Shown: positions 1 through 10,190 of the stretch, in pieces
How the letters are laid out: every line of letters begins with the position of its first letter
Numbering within the stretch: position 1 is the stretch's first letter
Assembly: GCA_028829895.1 (NCBI GenBank)
Contig: CM054181.1
Location: 108,386,860-108,450,859 of the forward strand
From: Sinotaia quadrata
Taxonomy: Eukaryota > Mollusca > Gastropoda > Architaenioglossa > Viviparidae
Length of the DNA stretch: 64,000 bases
Direction: 5' to 3'
Translations under genes and position numbers: made by a program
The notes under the pieces: model-generated
What the model was told of the DNA's origin: nothing
The model's database searches: none
What the model saw: only the letters and a program-made list of their open reading frames with translations

Positions 1-162
1 AAAGAAATAATAATTACACACGAACATATATACACATACATAAACAAATAATACAAACAAACATTACATAATCAGACAAATACAATTATTAAAAGCAATC
101 AAAAGTGTATTAAACATTTTATCTGACAATGGAGGACAAACAAAACGCGCCCCAACGTTTTG

Positions 163-461
163 TAGTTGTCAAAACTGACTGCACTGTATGTAGTTGTCAA
201 AACTGACTGCACTGTATGTAGTTGTCAAAACTGACTGTGCACTGTATGTAGTTGTCAAAACTGACTGCACTGTATGTAGTTGTCAAAACTGACTGCACTG
301 TATGTAGTTGTCAAAACTGACTGTGCACTGTATGTAGTTGTCAAAACTGACTGCACAGTACACATCAGAACAGACTGATCTGAATGTAGTTGTCAAAACT
401 GACTGCACTGTATTCCTTATCAGAACTGACTGCACTGTATTGAGTTGTCAAAATTCACTGA

Positions 462-463
<2 letters not shown>
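163..463. repeat. 28-30 bp minisatellite
   Basis: About ten head-to-tail units of a 28-30 bp sequence built on TAGTTGTCAAAACTGACTG followed by CACTGTATG. The first units are nearly identical; some carry a two-base TG insertion giving 30 bp. Related but decayed units continue past the TA tract to about 720. An open frame of 145 codons crosses this array and is a by-product of the repeat, not a gene. Confidence 0.9.

Positions 464-464
<1 letters not shown>

Positions 465-525
<61 letters not shown>
465..525. repeat. (TA)n microsatellite
   Basis: Uninterrupted TA dinucleotide run of about 30 units sitting inside the 28-bp minisatellite, so it expanded within one of its units. Confidence 0.95.
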
Positions 526-527
<2 letters not shown>

Positions 528-826
528 ATACCGACTGCTCTGTATGTAGTTATCAGAAAAGACTGCAGTGTACGTATTTGTCAAAACTGACAACAGTGTA
601 TGTCGTTATGAGAACTCATTACACTGTTTGTAGATGTCAAAGTTCAATGCAGTGTTTGAGGTTGTCTACACTCAATGCTGTGTTTGTAGCTGTCAGAACT
701 GGCTGCAATAATTATAGGTCAGAAGTAGTTGTAGTGTTTACTATTGTCAGAACTGCAGCATTAGTATTGTTATGAACAAAACGCAAATTGCTTTGTATTT
801 GTCAAAACTAAGTACACGCCTGTGTT

Positions 827-1140
827 TGCTGCATTAGAGTGTTACATTATTATTAACGTTTTGAAAGAGCTGTAATAGCCCAGTGTTTGTTGCATTAGAC
901 TGATTAGAGTGTTACATTATTATTAGCGTTTTGAAAAGAGCTGAATGCAGATCAGTGTTTGTTACATTAAAGTGTAAATTATTATTGTTTTGAAAAGAGC
1001 TGTATGCAGCCAGTGTTTGTTGCATTAGAGTGTTACATTATTATTGTTTTGAAAAGAGCTGTATGCAGCCAGTGTTTGTTGCATTAGAGTGTTACATTAT
1101 TATTGTTTTGAAAAGAGCTGTATGCAGCCAGTGTTTGTTG
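827..1140. repeat. 59-bp minisatellite
   Basis: Five units containing TGCATTAGAGTGTTACATTA, a TTTTGAAAAGAGCTGTATGC core and CAGTGTTTGT. The last two units are identical at an exact 59-bp spacing, while the first ones carry small insertions, so the 3' side is youngest. Decayed fragments (ACATTATTATTGGTGTTTT, CAGACCAGTGTTTCTTG) recur up to about 1480. Confidence 0.9.
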
Positions 1141-1489
1141 CGCGGTGGTTACACAAACATTCCTTCACCTTTGAAGTTTTCGTGGAACGTTTCATCTTCA
1201 TGTGTTGTGCTGGTTTGCTCCAGAGGGACTTGGTCCCCTCGTTGTATTCTGGGGCCCAAGTGGATCTCTCAACATCGAAGTCCACCCCCACCCCCTAAAA
1301 GGGTGTGTCATAATTATAAAAACGACTCTTTTTCATGTTGCATAAGCGAACGTTGTACATTATTATTGGTGTTTTAAAGAGAATTGAATTCATATGAGTG
1401 AAAGTATAACATTATTAGTATTTTAATAAGAATTGTGTGCAGACCAGTGTTTCTTGTTTGAGTCAAAGTGTTGCATTGCAGATCACATT

Positions 1490-2000
1490 GGTAGGTCGTA
1501 TGGCCTTATGTAACTAGTAAAGAAAAATAACATTTTTATTAGGGCCTAATATTCGTGGTATTTTAGTAGTAGCACATGCTTGTCACGATGAATACCCTCA
1601 ACCAAAATGGGAAAAGTTCCATGCTGCAACCGAAAATAAATACATACAACGTCTCTATAGCTCATTATTCCTGGATTCAGTCTGAGCAACAGACTTTGCG
1701 TTCGCTTGATGAAACCTACCTTCAAGTAATAACGTGACTCATACATATATACGTTTATGACATACAAGCCCAATTCATTATCAATGAGGACTCTATGCAA
1801 CGTGAACAAGTAAATTAAAACACCTAATTGGTTTCCTGCACATTAAACACAACATGCAAGAGATAAAGCACAACGCGGTAAAGATTAAAATCGATATAAT
1901 TTGCAGTAGTCAAGATTTAGGCACGTCAAAAGCGATAATTCATATTCGGGTGATCAAAGAATGCAACGCTACTGAGCATAGGACTGGATATTATTAGGAC
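1490..2000. other. unique AT-rich stretch, no gene supported
   Basis: No repeat, RNA gene or family resemblance is visible. The minus strand holds an 87-codon open frame (1546-1809) with weak splice-like sites around it, but it matches no family I know and such lengths arise by chance in DNA of this composition. Confidence 0.5.
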
Positions 2001-2203
2001 TGTATTAGTGTGTATGTGTGTATGTGTGTGTCTGAGTGTATGGCTATTATTGTGTGAGTGTATGTTCGTGCAGGTATAATTGTGGTGTATATCAGTGTTT
2101 GAGTGGATGTGTTCAAATGCGTATTTACAAAATAAATGTATGCATTTGGTGATCCTTGAGTATATGTGTGCACATGTACGCTTATATGTGTGTGTTTATG
2201 TAC

Positions 2204-2335
2204 ACATACACACACACAGACACACACATGCACACACACACACACACGCATACACACACATATACACACATACACACATACATACACACACAGACACACA
2301 CAGACATACACACACACAAACACACACACGCGCGC
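2204..2335. repeat. (CA)n-rich microsatellite
   Basis: Imperfect CA run with TACA, GACA and CGCG interruptions. The flank at 2000-2200 is the complementary TG-rich sequence, so the region could fold into an imperfect hairpin. The several His/Thr-rich or Val/Cys-rich open frames here are translations of the repeat. Confidence 0.9.
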
Positions 2336-2529
2336 GACTGTAAAACTGACCACGAGCAGAATTCAATCAGTGAGTCAGCATGGACAGTAGCGTTGTAGTA
2401 ATCAATGATGCGTCCACCAGAACAGAATTCGATACATATCAGTGGGTTGTGGCTGCTGGCCATCGAGGCGTGACATGGAGACAAAATATTTCAAGGCAAT
2501 TGATACATTATGAGACAAAGAGTCCACAC

Positions 2530-3060
2530 GTAGTCTATGTCGTGAATGAATGAAGAAAGTAAGTCAATAAATAAATAAAAATAAACCATGACAATCAATA
2601 CTCTAGGAAATAAGCCAACCATTACCATTGCCAGAAACGTGCCCAGTCTGAACAGTCTGTGACGTAAATGAGCGCTAAAAAGAGAGACACGACAGACCAT
2701 GACATTCGGTACAGTAGGAATTTAAGCAAAATCAGCAACACATCAAAGTTTAGTCTGTGACGCTGATGAAATATGTCCGGTCGGTCAAAATAAGTAATTC
2801 GTACTTGGTACACTAGGAAGCACGCAAATCAATATCACTGAAAGCAGCATAATCAAAGATTAAAGTCTGTGACGTGTATGAAACAGGAAAAAGTGGAATA
2901 AAATATGTCATTGCATTAGCTACACCAGAAAACAAACATTTAACATTGCCAGCAGCATGTCAGAGATATTGACGAGACATGAAAGGCGGAACAAAATGGG
3001 TCATGATTTTATTTTTAATTAACTAGAAAACAAGCCAACGTCGTGCATTAACGTCAGTGG
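2530..3060. repeat. degenerate ~105-115 bp tandem repeat
   Basis: A landmark AGTCTGTGACG-ATGA recurs near 2647, 2748 and 2861, with a weaker copy near 2532. A second landmark CATGACA-TCGGTACAGTAGG recurs near 2587, 2697, 2800, 2908 and 3001. The two keep constant spacing, so this is an old tandem array of five or six units with heavy divergence. Confidence 0.65.
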
Positions 3061-3224
3061 ATGAACTCAAAGACAGATGGCATTAATTATATACCTGATA
3101 ACCGGAACTAAAAATATAGCATGATTATGATTACAACTGTAGTACTGATAGTCATAACAAACAATAATGAGCAGCATTTATTAATTTTAACTGTTCGAAG
3201 AGTGTGCATAAATTTAGTATTAAT

Positions 3225-3735
3225 TTCATACATTTATCTGACGTACTGGATAACTGTCCATCTATCCAATCGTCTCTTCATTTATCTAACTCTCACTTAT
3301 CTCCCACTCTATCTGTTTATTTATCTAACTCTCTGCCTATCTTCCTCTCTATCTTTGTGTCTATGTGTCTTGTTGTTTGTTTCAATTAGTATGTGCTGTC
3401 TATCTGTCTATCAATCTACCTATGTAAAAGTCTGATCAGTCCGTCTAGTTTCCTACCTCCTGTCTGATAGGTGTCCAGCAATCTATTTCTCTCTGACTAT
3501 CTATCCGTTTGTCAATACATATATCTATGTTACGTGAATATTCACTTTTGAAGTGCTTTAAGATTTTAGTCATCTGTCTCTTTTGTCTGTGAATGTATCT
3601 CTCTTTCTGTTTACTTTCCTATATTCAAACATCTATCTCTTGTCTATCTGCCAATCTATATGTCCACCACTTTATTTATCTACTGTATTCTAATTATCTA
3701 TATATATTTATATTTTTTATATCTACTCAAATTCA
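3225..3735. repeat. cryptic TCTA/TCTG simple sequence
   Basis: Pyrimidine-rich sequence repeating ATCTATC, TGTCTATC and ATCTAACTC in an irregular way, an old decayed tetranucleotide tract. It forms the left flank of the LTR retrotransposon. Confidence 0.7.
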
Positions 3736-3739
3736 TCCG
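3735..3739. other. target-site duplication, left copy
   Basis: The five bases ATCCG directly precede the left LTR and recur directly after the right LTR. Five-bp duplications are usual for Ty3/gypsy integrases. Confidence 0.92.
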
Positions 3740-5470
3740 TGTCACAAAACGGGATGGCTCGTTACAAGCCGACCCGAGCTGAAGTTAGAGATGCAAGGGG
3801 TGAAGTCTATTTTTGGCCTGCTCCGGTGCACCTCCAAAAAAAGCCCGTGACGTGTGCCAGTACTACGTCGTGTCAGGTTGTTACATAGACACACATGACA
3901 TACTCCATTGATGTTTGGGTGGGGCCCACTTTATTAGTGTCATGCCAAGGAACGTTTTATTGGCGGTGTGTGTTGTGAGTGTGTATCATAAATGTGAATA
4001 AATGGACGAACAGACGAACGGTGCAAAACAATAGTACAAATTCTTTCGTCCCTCTCAAAAACTATGAATAACAAGAGAGTTGAAAGATGTTTAAATCAGG
4101 TTATTTATTTCCCGATTTAAAAGGGGGCACTACTCTTTCGCACAGTGATTAATCATTCATTCAACTTTCCAATGTCATACACTCTGTGGGAAATAAGGGG
4201 AGATGAAAATGATGAAATTCAAAATATAAAATAAAGATTAATTACACAATTCTTATGCGGCAAATGGGGCCGCTTTAACAATAGTTGACATGTAAAATAA
4301 GCATTACTTTTAACATTAGAGTTCTTATTTTGCAAACGATATAATAGTGTTCATTTTCTTAAGAGTCCTAGACTTAAGTATGTGCGCGTTAGCCGTGCTA
4401 ATGATTACTCACTATTAATGTCAGAGTTCCAAGGAGATGACGTAAGCTCACACGTCACTTATAAGCGGCACTTCAAAGTGAAGACGGGACGCAATTGAGG
4501 CGTCGCATTACAGGTGAAGATTCTGCAGAATCTAGGCACCACTTTCAGATTATCACTGGGGAGAAATCTGAAATTTAGCTGACTGCTGTCAGCCTCGATA
4601 ATTATCGTTGTTTGTCGTGGACACGGACACCTCAACGACGTTTAGCATTATCGGGTGGAGTCGTCCAGTGGGATGTGTCGTCGCATTACATTGAGTGTAG
4701 AAATCCGGATGTCTGTAAGAAATCTCGGTGCTAGCCTCCCAATAGCGGGATAGATCTGTCCAACCGAACTCTCAAACAGGGGGGAGAACAAGTTGGTCCC
4801 TCGTGTCGTTAACTGCATACAACCAGCGTCGCATGCATCGGGTTTTTCTTGGACAGTGAACTTTCCACTTTGCCAAAAGTTATACTGAGTAATTTTGCCT
4901 CGTTACTCAATATATGGCATCAGACGGATGGAAAACGGATGGAAAGAGATTATTGCAGCTTTCCTTTATGAAATCTCTGTACATGAGATAATTCATACGT
5001 GAAGTTAGACTGGCTTCAGACGAATCGACGTTTTCAACATTGAGAGTAAAGGTCTTCATTTTGCCTCTTATATAGCTCTCACTGAAGGTTTCCAAAACTT
5101 CCAGAAGCTATGTCCTGTGACATGATTTTTGCCTTGGATATATAGTGGTAATCGTGATGCACGCTTTTCTGTGGTCAATCCTAATGCGCACTGGCCATTT
5201 CACTCGTCAACAACATGTGACGGTATTGCGCAGTTGTCCCAATTTATTTAATATACATATTCTTCATAAACTAATATATATATTCAATATAATAATTAAC
5301 ACACACTGCGTCACGAACGTCTGTCTACTAAAGAGATCTTAGGTGACCGTTACTGGAAGTTACATGCTACATACGAAAAATAACAAAACTCGGATTACTT
5401 CAATTAGTTTTGTTAGCGGTTTTTTTAAAATGAAATAAAATATAATTTCTGTCCCTCATTTCCTGTGACA
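3740..5470 (-). repeat. 3' LTR (left copy on + strand)
   Basis: A 1,731-bp long terminal repeat beginning TGTCACA and ending TGTGACA. Because the element is read on the minus strand, this is its 3' LTR and would provide polyadenylation. AATAAA hexamers occur on the minus strand, for example opposite 3930-3935 and 3956-3961. Short open frames inside it occur identically in the other LTR and resemble nothing known. Confidence 0.95.
5067..5075 (-). promoter_or_regulatory. TATA-like box in 3' LTR
   Basis: CTATATAAG on the minus strand, about 395-404 nt from the LTR's 5' edge. Copy of the candidate promoter in the 5' LTR; normally silent or reading outward in this position. Confidence 0.4.
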
Positions 5471-5471
5471 A

Positions 5472-5481
5472 CCCCCTTCTT
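5472..5481 (-). other. polypurine tract
   Basis: AAGAAGGGGG on the minus strand, one base away from the 3' LTR (TGTCACA). This is where RNase H would leave the plus-strand primer. Position and composition are standard for LTR elements. Confidence 0.85.
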
Positions 5482-5600
5482 AAAATTGATTGGAGCTCAC
5501 AGAGTGGAAATCAATTAGGAACAAAAAAAAATTTTATTTCACACGATAGTCTCCACAGGAATTATATGCGCATCTGTGGAGAGACTATCCTCTCTCTTGT

Positions 5601-8600
5601 TTATATCGCGGTTATGGCATGCCGGGATAATGCATCGGCACCCGAATTTTCTCGGCCCGCGATGTGTTCGACAACGAAGCTATACTCCTGTAGCAGGAGT
5701 GTCCATCTAGTTAGCCTAGCGTTATCGTACATGCTAGTGCGCAGATATGTCAGCGGCTTATGATCGCACTGTAGGATGAATGGTTTAGAGTACAGATATG
5801 CACTAAATTTCTTGAGTGCCCATACGATTGCTAAGCACTCTTTTTCGATCGTAGAGTACCGTGTCTCACGATCTAACAGTTTCTTAGACGCGTATGCTAC
5901 CGGTAGGTATTCGTCATCTGTCTCTTGGAGAAGTATGGCACCGAGGCCTTCGTCTGATGCGTCGGTCCTGACAATAAATCTCTTGTCAAAGTCTGGTAAC
6001 TGTAGGACGGGTTTACTGGTCAAGATGTCCTTCACTTTTTCGAGGGCGGTGCTACACTCTGCCGTCCATCGTATTTTCGTGGGTTGTTTGTTTCCAGTTA
6101 AGTCCGTCAGTGGTTTAAGAAGCGTACTGAAGTTTGGGACAAATTTTCGGTAGTACCCCACTAGCCCCAAAACTGCCCTGACCTGTTTCTTTGTAATCGG
6201 TAAGGTCATGTCACGAATGGCTGCAGTTAAGTCTAGATTAGGGCCTATTTGTCCGTCACTTATGATATGGCCAAGAAATTCAATCTCTCGAAAGCCCGCG
6301 CGAACTTTGGAGGGTTTCACGGTCAATCTATGGCGCTCGAGAATGTCAAGTAGACCATCCACTGAGGATAAATGTTGGTCCCATGTTCCTGTTGCTACCA
6401 GTATGTCATCAAAGAAATTCAATGCGTCAACGCTCTCTAACGGTAATTTTCGCATGAAGCGCGCGAATGTTGCGGGTGCGTTCGCTAGTCCGAACGGTAG
6501 TCGGCAAAACTGAAATAAGCCTAGCGGGGTTGGAAAGGCTGTTTTTGGTCTGTCGTCAATAGCAACTGACAGTTGCCAGTACCCTTTGCACATGTCAAAC
6601 TTCGAAAAGTAATGTGCCTTGGTTAGTTTTGCGAATAATTCGTCCTGATTTGGAATAGGTTCCGCATCGAATTCAGTTATCTCATTTAACTGTCTGTAGT
6701 CCACACAAAAACGAAGCGTACCGTCTTTCTTTTTAACTAAGACGACCGGTGATGAATATGGGGAGATTGACTGTTCAATCACGCCCTGTTTTTGCATTTC
6801 ACGCACCTGTTCTGCTATGTACTTTGTGCTCTCATATTTCTGTGGGTACTGTTTTAAGCGTATTGGTTTGTCACTTAAAAGTTTGATGCGGTGTTCAACC
6901 AAATCTGAGTGGCCCGGTTGGTCGGTGAATATGCGCGCGTGTCTGTGTAAGAGTTTTGACATTGCGTCGCGCTGTTCAACAGTTAAGTTTGAGTCAATCT
7001 CGACTTGATCGACTGTAACTGCAGAGTTAGGCTGGGTTTCGGCGGACATCATGTCTGTACTGAAATTGGAGTCTTCCAATTGTATCAGTGCGACATTCAC
7101 GTTTTGTATCTGTTCGTCGCTGCGTTCATAGTAACGCTTTAGCATATTTATGTGATAGATTTTCTGCTTATTTCCTATCTGTATGCTATAATCGTTCTGC
7201 TTCACACGCTTAATAACGCGGTAGGGTCCACGCCAGTGCATTTGCATGCGGTTGTTATGCGTGGGCCGCAAGAGTAACACGAGCTGACCTGGTTCGAGGT
7301 CACGTTCCACAGCCGTACGGTCAAAATTTCGCTTGTACCGGGGTTGTTTTTCGCGAATGTTTTCCTGTGCTAAGTGACACGTTTCGGTCAGACGTTGACG
7401 TAGTTCGGCTACGTACGTGTGAACATCTTTACCATCGGTCACAGTGTCTCCCTTGACCCATGTTTCTTTAATTAGCTTAAGGGGACCACGAGGTTGCCTG
7501 CCGTATAGTAGTTGGAACGGTGAATAGCCCGTACTCTCTTGTGGGAGTTCGCGATACGCGAAGAGTAATGGTGCTAGAAAACGCGGCCACTGGTCGGGTT
7601 GTTCCGAGGCCATTTTAATTAACATTTTCTTTATTGTACCGTTGAAACGTTCAACGGCACCATTAGACTGAGCGTGATATGGTGATGAGAACAACTGTTT
7701 ACACGCTAGTAGACGCATTGTTTCAGCCATCATTGCTGAGGTGAATTGAGTGCCCTGGTCACTCAATATTTCTCGAGGTACACCAGTACGAGAAAATACG
7801 TCTATTAAAGCGTCTGCGACTTCGATCGCTGTGATGCCCTTTAATGCGACTGCTTCTGGATATCGTGTTGCAAAATCCACGATTGTTAGGATATAGCGAT
7901 ATCCTCCTTCGGCCGCGGGAATGATTGGGCCAATAATGTCTACTGCGACTTTTAGGAAGGGTTCCTCTACTGTTGGTACTATCTCGAGGGGAACTCGACT
8001 GACACGCCCTCGGTCGATATGTTGTTGACACTGCGTACATGTACGAACGTACGAGCGAACATCCCTACTCAGGCCTGGCCAAAAGAAGTCTTCACGAATT
8101 CGCTGCTCAGTGCGCCGTGCGCCCTGATGTCCAGACATGATTGAGTCGTGTGCAAAGCTAAGAATCAGCGGTCTGAGTGGTGTAGGGGTACATAAACACG
8201 TGGTGCTTCTAGTATCATTTTCCTTATAGTCGGTGCGCCGAAACGCTAGTCCGTCCTTCAGGAAATACGTAATTGTCGCGTACTTGCTGGACGTAATAGT
8301 GTTTTTCCGTGCCAGCTTTAGCATTGAGGACAAACTTTTGTCCTCCTGCTGCAGGTGACTGAGTTGACTTGGGGTCAACTGCGGGAATGTATTCTCGACT
8401 ATCTTTAGAGCTGGGGGTCCTTGTTTACTACGTTCCCGTTGTGCTCTAGTGGTTACGGGGAGAACAGGATAGATGTCATCAGTGTTTGCGTCACACTGTT
8501 CGGGCGATAGTATGAATCCGAACTGCATGTCTCTTATTACTGCGGCGGTGACTGTACCGGAAAATACGGGTGACGTAACATGTACAGTGGCTCTTGGACA

Positions 8601-10190
8601 TGTACTAAGGTGTCCCATAACACATCGAATGCGGACACTACCCCTTAGATACTGTTCAGGGCGTACAAGTTTAGCATTTATGCAGCTTATGGACGCGCCT
8701 GTATCGACCAGTATTTTGACTTTTTGTCCGTTTACTGTAGCCTGTTGGGTCTTTAGAGTTGCACCTGTTTCAGTGCATACCTTTACATCACGTGGACTGG
8801 GACAGTTCTGAGAACTATGCCCCTTCCCTTTGCAAGTGTAACATGTCATAGGCGGGGAATCACGCGTGTGACGTCGTACGTCTTGTGACTTAGTGTATGT
8901 CCGTTGTACCGGTTCGGGTTTTTCCGATTTCGTCGTTGGTCGGTTCGGTTTCGGTGTATACTTCTGCCGATTTGTAAGAGGAGGGCGTGGTGCACTCCTC
9001 GTAATTACCGGATCAGGGTAATCATTATACGTGTCTGCTAACTTCAACATATCACTGAAGTTAGTCGGGGGATTTCGCTGCAAATATGTCGTCATTGCAG
9101 GCGGAGCAATATGGAGAAATTGATCTCTTAATATCAAATCAAATAGGCCCTCATATGTCTTCCGGATGTCTGTCAAATCAATCCATCTATCAAGATAATG
9201 GCGTAACCGGGTACCGAAGGCTTGCATGGTGTCATTAGCTTTGGGTATGGCCCTCCTAAACATTTTTCGAAAGCCTTCTGCTGTACATTGAAAAGTACGC
9301 ATCAAACCCGTTTTGAGATCTGCATAAGTAATAGCGGGATCGCGCGTTAGATCAGTAAATGCGCGCGAGCTTTCACCTTGGAGTATTTGACCGAGTTGTT
9401 GTTTCTTTTCAATGTCAGAGTAATTAAAGTTGGCAATGAAACTGTCAAAGCGTGTCAAAAACTCGTCAATCGTCTCGACTTCAGGGTTAAAGAAAGCTAG
9501 CCGTGTACGGGGTTTATTTAATTCGGCCTGTTGCTTAGCAGTCCCATCTAACAACTTCTCTCTAGCCGTTACCTCTTGCTTAGCTAGTTCAAGCTGTTCC
9601 TGATGTGCTTTCGCTTTTAACTTAAGCTTTTTCTCTTCTACTTCCTGCCTTTTATCTTCTAAATCATTAGCAGACTGAATCTTTAATAATTCTAGCTCTC
9701 TCGCCTCTTTCGATCTTTTCTCCTCTAGCTCTTTCAAAGTTTGCATCTCTAGCTGTTTAGCTAACTGTCTCTTATCTTCTAGCTCTATAGCCTCTTTCGA
9801 TCTTTTTTCCTCTAGCTCTCTCACCTCTTTCGATCTTTTTTCCTCTAGCTCTCTCAAAGTTTGCATCTCTAGCTGTTTAGCTAATTGTCTCTTATCTTCT
9901 AGCTCATTTTTCTTATCCTCTAGCTCTCTCAGGTTTTGCATCTCTAGCTGTTTAGCTAACTGTCTCTTATCTTCTAGCTCTATAGCCTCTTTCGATCTTT
10001 TTTCCTCTAGCTCTCTCACCTCTTTCGATCTTTTTTCCTCTAGCTCTCTCACCTCTTTCGCCTCATTTTCTTTCACAACATACCATTTAGCTATCTCCTC
10101 ATCCACGTATTTCTTTAACTCGGCTTTCTCATACCCGAATTCTCTACCCATAGCCATGAGTTCTTTCTTTATGTTTACTAGCTCGGCCAT
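5601..10190 (-). CDS. Gag-Pol polyprotein (coiled coil, SCAN-like Gag, protease, integrase, RT, RNase H)
   Basis: One uninterrupted ORF of 1,529 residues. The start ATG at 10190 has a good context (AAAAATGG) and lies 464 nt inside the 5' LTR. Domains in order: charged coiled coil ~20-225; Gag ~230-392 with a SCAN-like segment; CCHC knuckle C450-C453-H458-C463; aspartic protease DTGA at 496-499; integrase HHCC H681, H688, C718, C721; integrase catalytic D751, D811, E847 with exactly 35 residues between the last two; GPY module ~985-1000 (RGPY at 987-990); RT with D1199, LPFG at 1231-1234 and FFDD at 1259-1262; RNase H D1410, E1449, D1476 and a C-terminal HIAGREN...D1519. All catalytic residues I looked for are present. 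No frameshift separates Gag and Pol. Integrase before RT is the Gmr1-like arrangement. Whether the protein is made is not shown by sequence. Confidence 0.96.
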   Translation of the reverse strand: MAELVNIKKELMAMGREFGYEKAELKKYVDEEIAKWYVVKENEAKEVRELEEKRSKEVRELEEKRSKEAIELEDKRQLAKQLEMQNLRELEDKKNELEDKRQLAKQLEMQTLRELEEKRSKEVRELEEKRSKEAIELEDKRQLAKQLEMQTLKELEEKRSKEARELELLKIQSANDLEDKRQEVEEKKLKLKAKAHQEQLELAKQEVTAREKLLDGTAKQQAELNKPRTRLAFFNPEVETIDEFLTRFDSFIANFNYSDIEKKQQLGQILQGESSRAFTDLTRDPAITYADLKTGLMRTFQCTAEGFRKMFRRAIPKANDTMQAFGTRLRHYLDRWIDLTDIRKTYEGLFDLILRDQFLHIAPPAMTTYLQRNPPTNFSDMLKLADTYNDYPDPVITRSAPRPPLTNRQKYTPKPNRPTTKSEKPEPVQRTYTKSQDVRRHTRDSPPMTCYTCKGKGHSSQNCPSPRDVKVCTETGATLKTQQATVNGQKVKILVDTGASISCINAKLVRPEQYLRGSVRIRCVMGHLSTCPRATVHVTSPVFSGTVTAAVIRDMQFGFILSPEQCDANTDDIYPVLPVTTRAQRERSKQGPPALKIVENTFPQLTPSQLSHLQQEDKSLSSMLKLARKNTITSSKYATITYFLKDGLAFRRTDYKENDTRSTTCLCTPTPLRPLILSFAHDSIMSGHQGARRTEQRIREDFFWPGLSRDVRSYVRTCTQCQQHIDRGRVSRVPLEIVPTVEEPFLKVAVDIIGPIIPAAEGGYRYILTIVDFATRYPEAVALKGITAIEVADALIDVFSRTGVPREILSDQGTQFTSAMMAETMRLLACKQLFSSPYHAQSNGAVERFNGTIKKMLIKMASEQPDQWPRFLAPLLFAYRELPQESTGYSPFQLLYGRQPRGPLKLIKETWVKGDTVTDGKDVHTYVAELRQRLTETCHLAQENIREKQPRYKRNFDRTAVERDLEPGQLVLLLRPTHNNRMQMHWRGPYRVIKRVKQNDYSIQIGNKQKIYHINMLKRYYERSDEQIQNVNVALIQLEDSNFSTDMMSAETQPNSAVTVDQVEIDSNLTVEQRDAMSKLLHRHARIFTDQPGHSDLVEHRIKLLSDKPIRLKQYPQKYESTKYIAEQVREMQKQGVIEQSISPYSSPVVLVKKKDGTLRFCVDYRQLNEITEFDAEPIPNQDELFAKLTKAHYFSKFDMCKGYWQLSVAIDDRPKTAFPTPLGLFQFCRLPFGLANAPATFARFMRKLPLESVDALNFFDDILVATGTWDQHLSSVDGLLDILERHRLTVKPSKVRAGFREIEFLGHIISDGQIGPNLDLTAAIRDMTLPITKKQVRAVLGLVGYYRKFVPNFSTLLKPLTDLTGNKQPTKIRWTAECSTALEKVKDILTSKPVLQLPDFDKRFIVRTDASDEGLGAILLQETDDEYLPVAYASKKLLDRETRYSTIEKECLAIVWALKKFSAYLYSKPFILQCDHKPLTYLRTSMYDNARLTRWTLLLQEYSFVVEHIAGRENSGADALSRHAITAI
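9660..10100 (-). repeat. in-frame repeats encoding the Gag coiled coil
   Basis: DNA repeats inside the ORF encode LEDKRQLAKQLEMQ three times (residues 72-85, 97-110, 137-150) and LEEKRSKE five times (50-57, 61-68, 115-122, 126-133, 155-162). Repeats keep the frame and a strongly charged helical pattern. The array probably changes length by slippage, so other copies of this family may differ here. Confidence 0.85.

Noticed and set aside
338..775. 145-codon plus-strand open frame
   Set aside because: It runs through the 28-bp minisatellite and the (TA)n tract; the peptide is a translation of repeats.
4907..5342. 62- and 65-codon frames inside the left LTR
   Set aside because: The same frames recur in the right LTR because the LTRs are identical; neither resembles a known protein and the LTR has no expected coding role.
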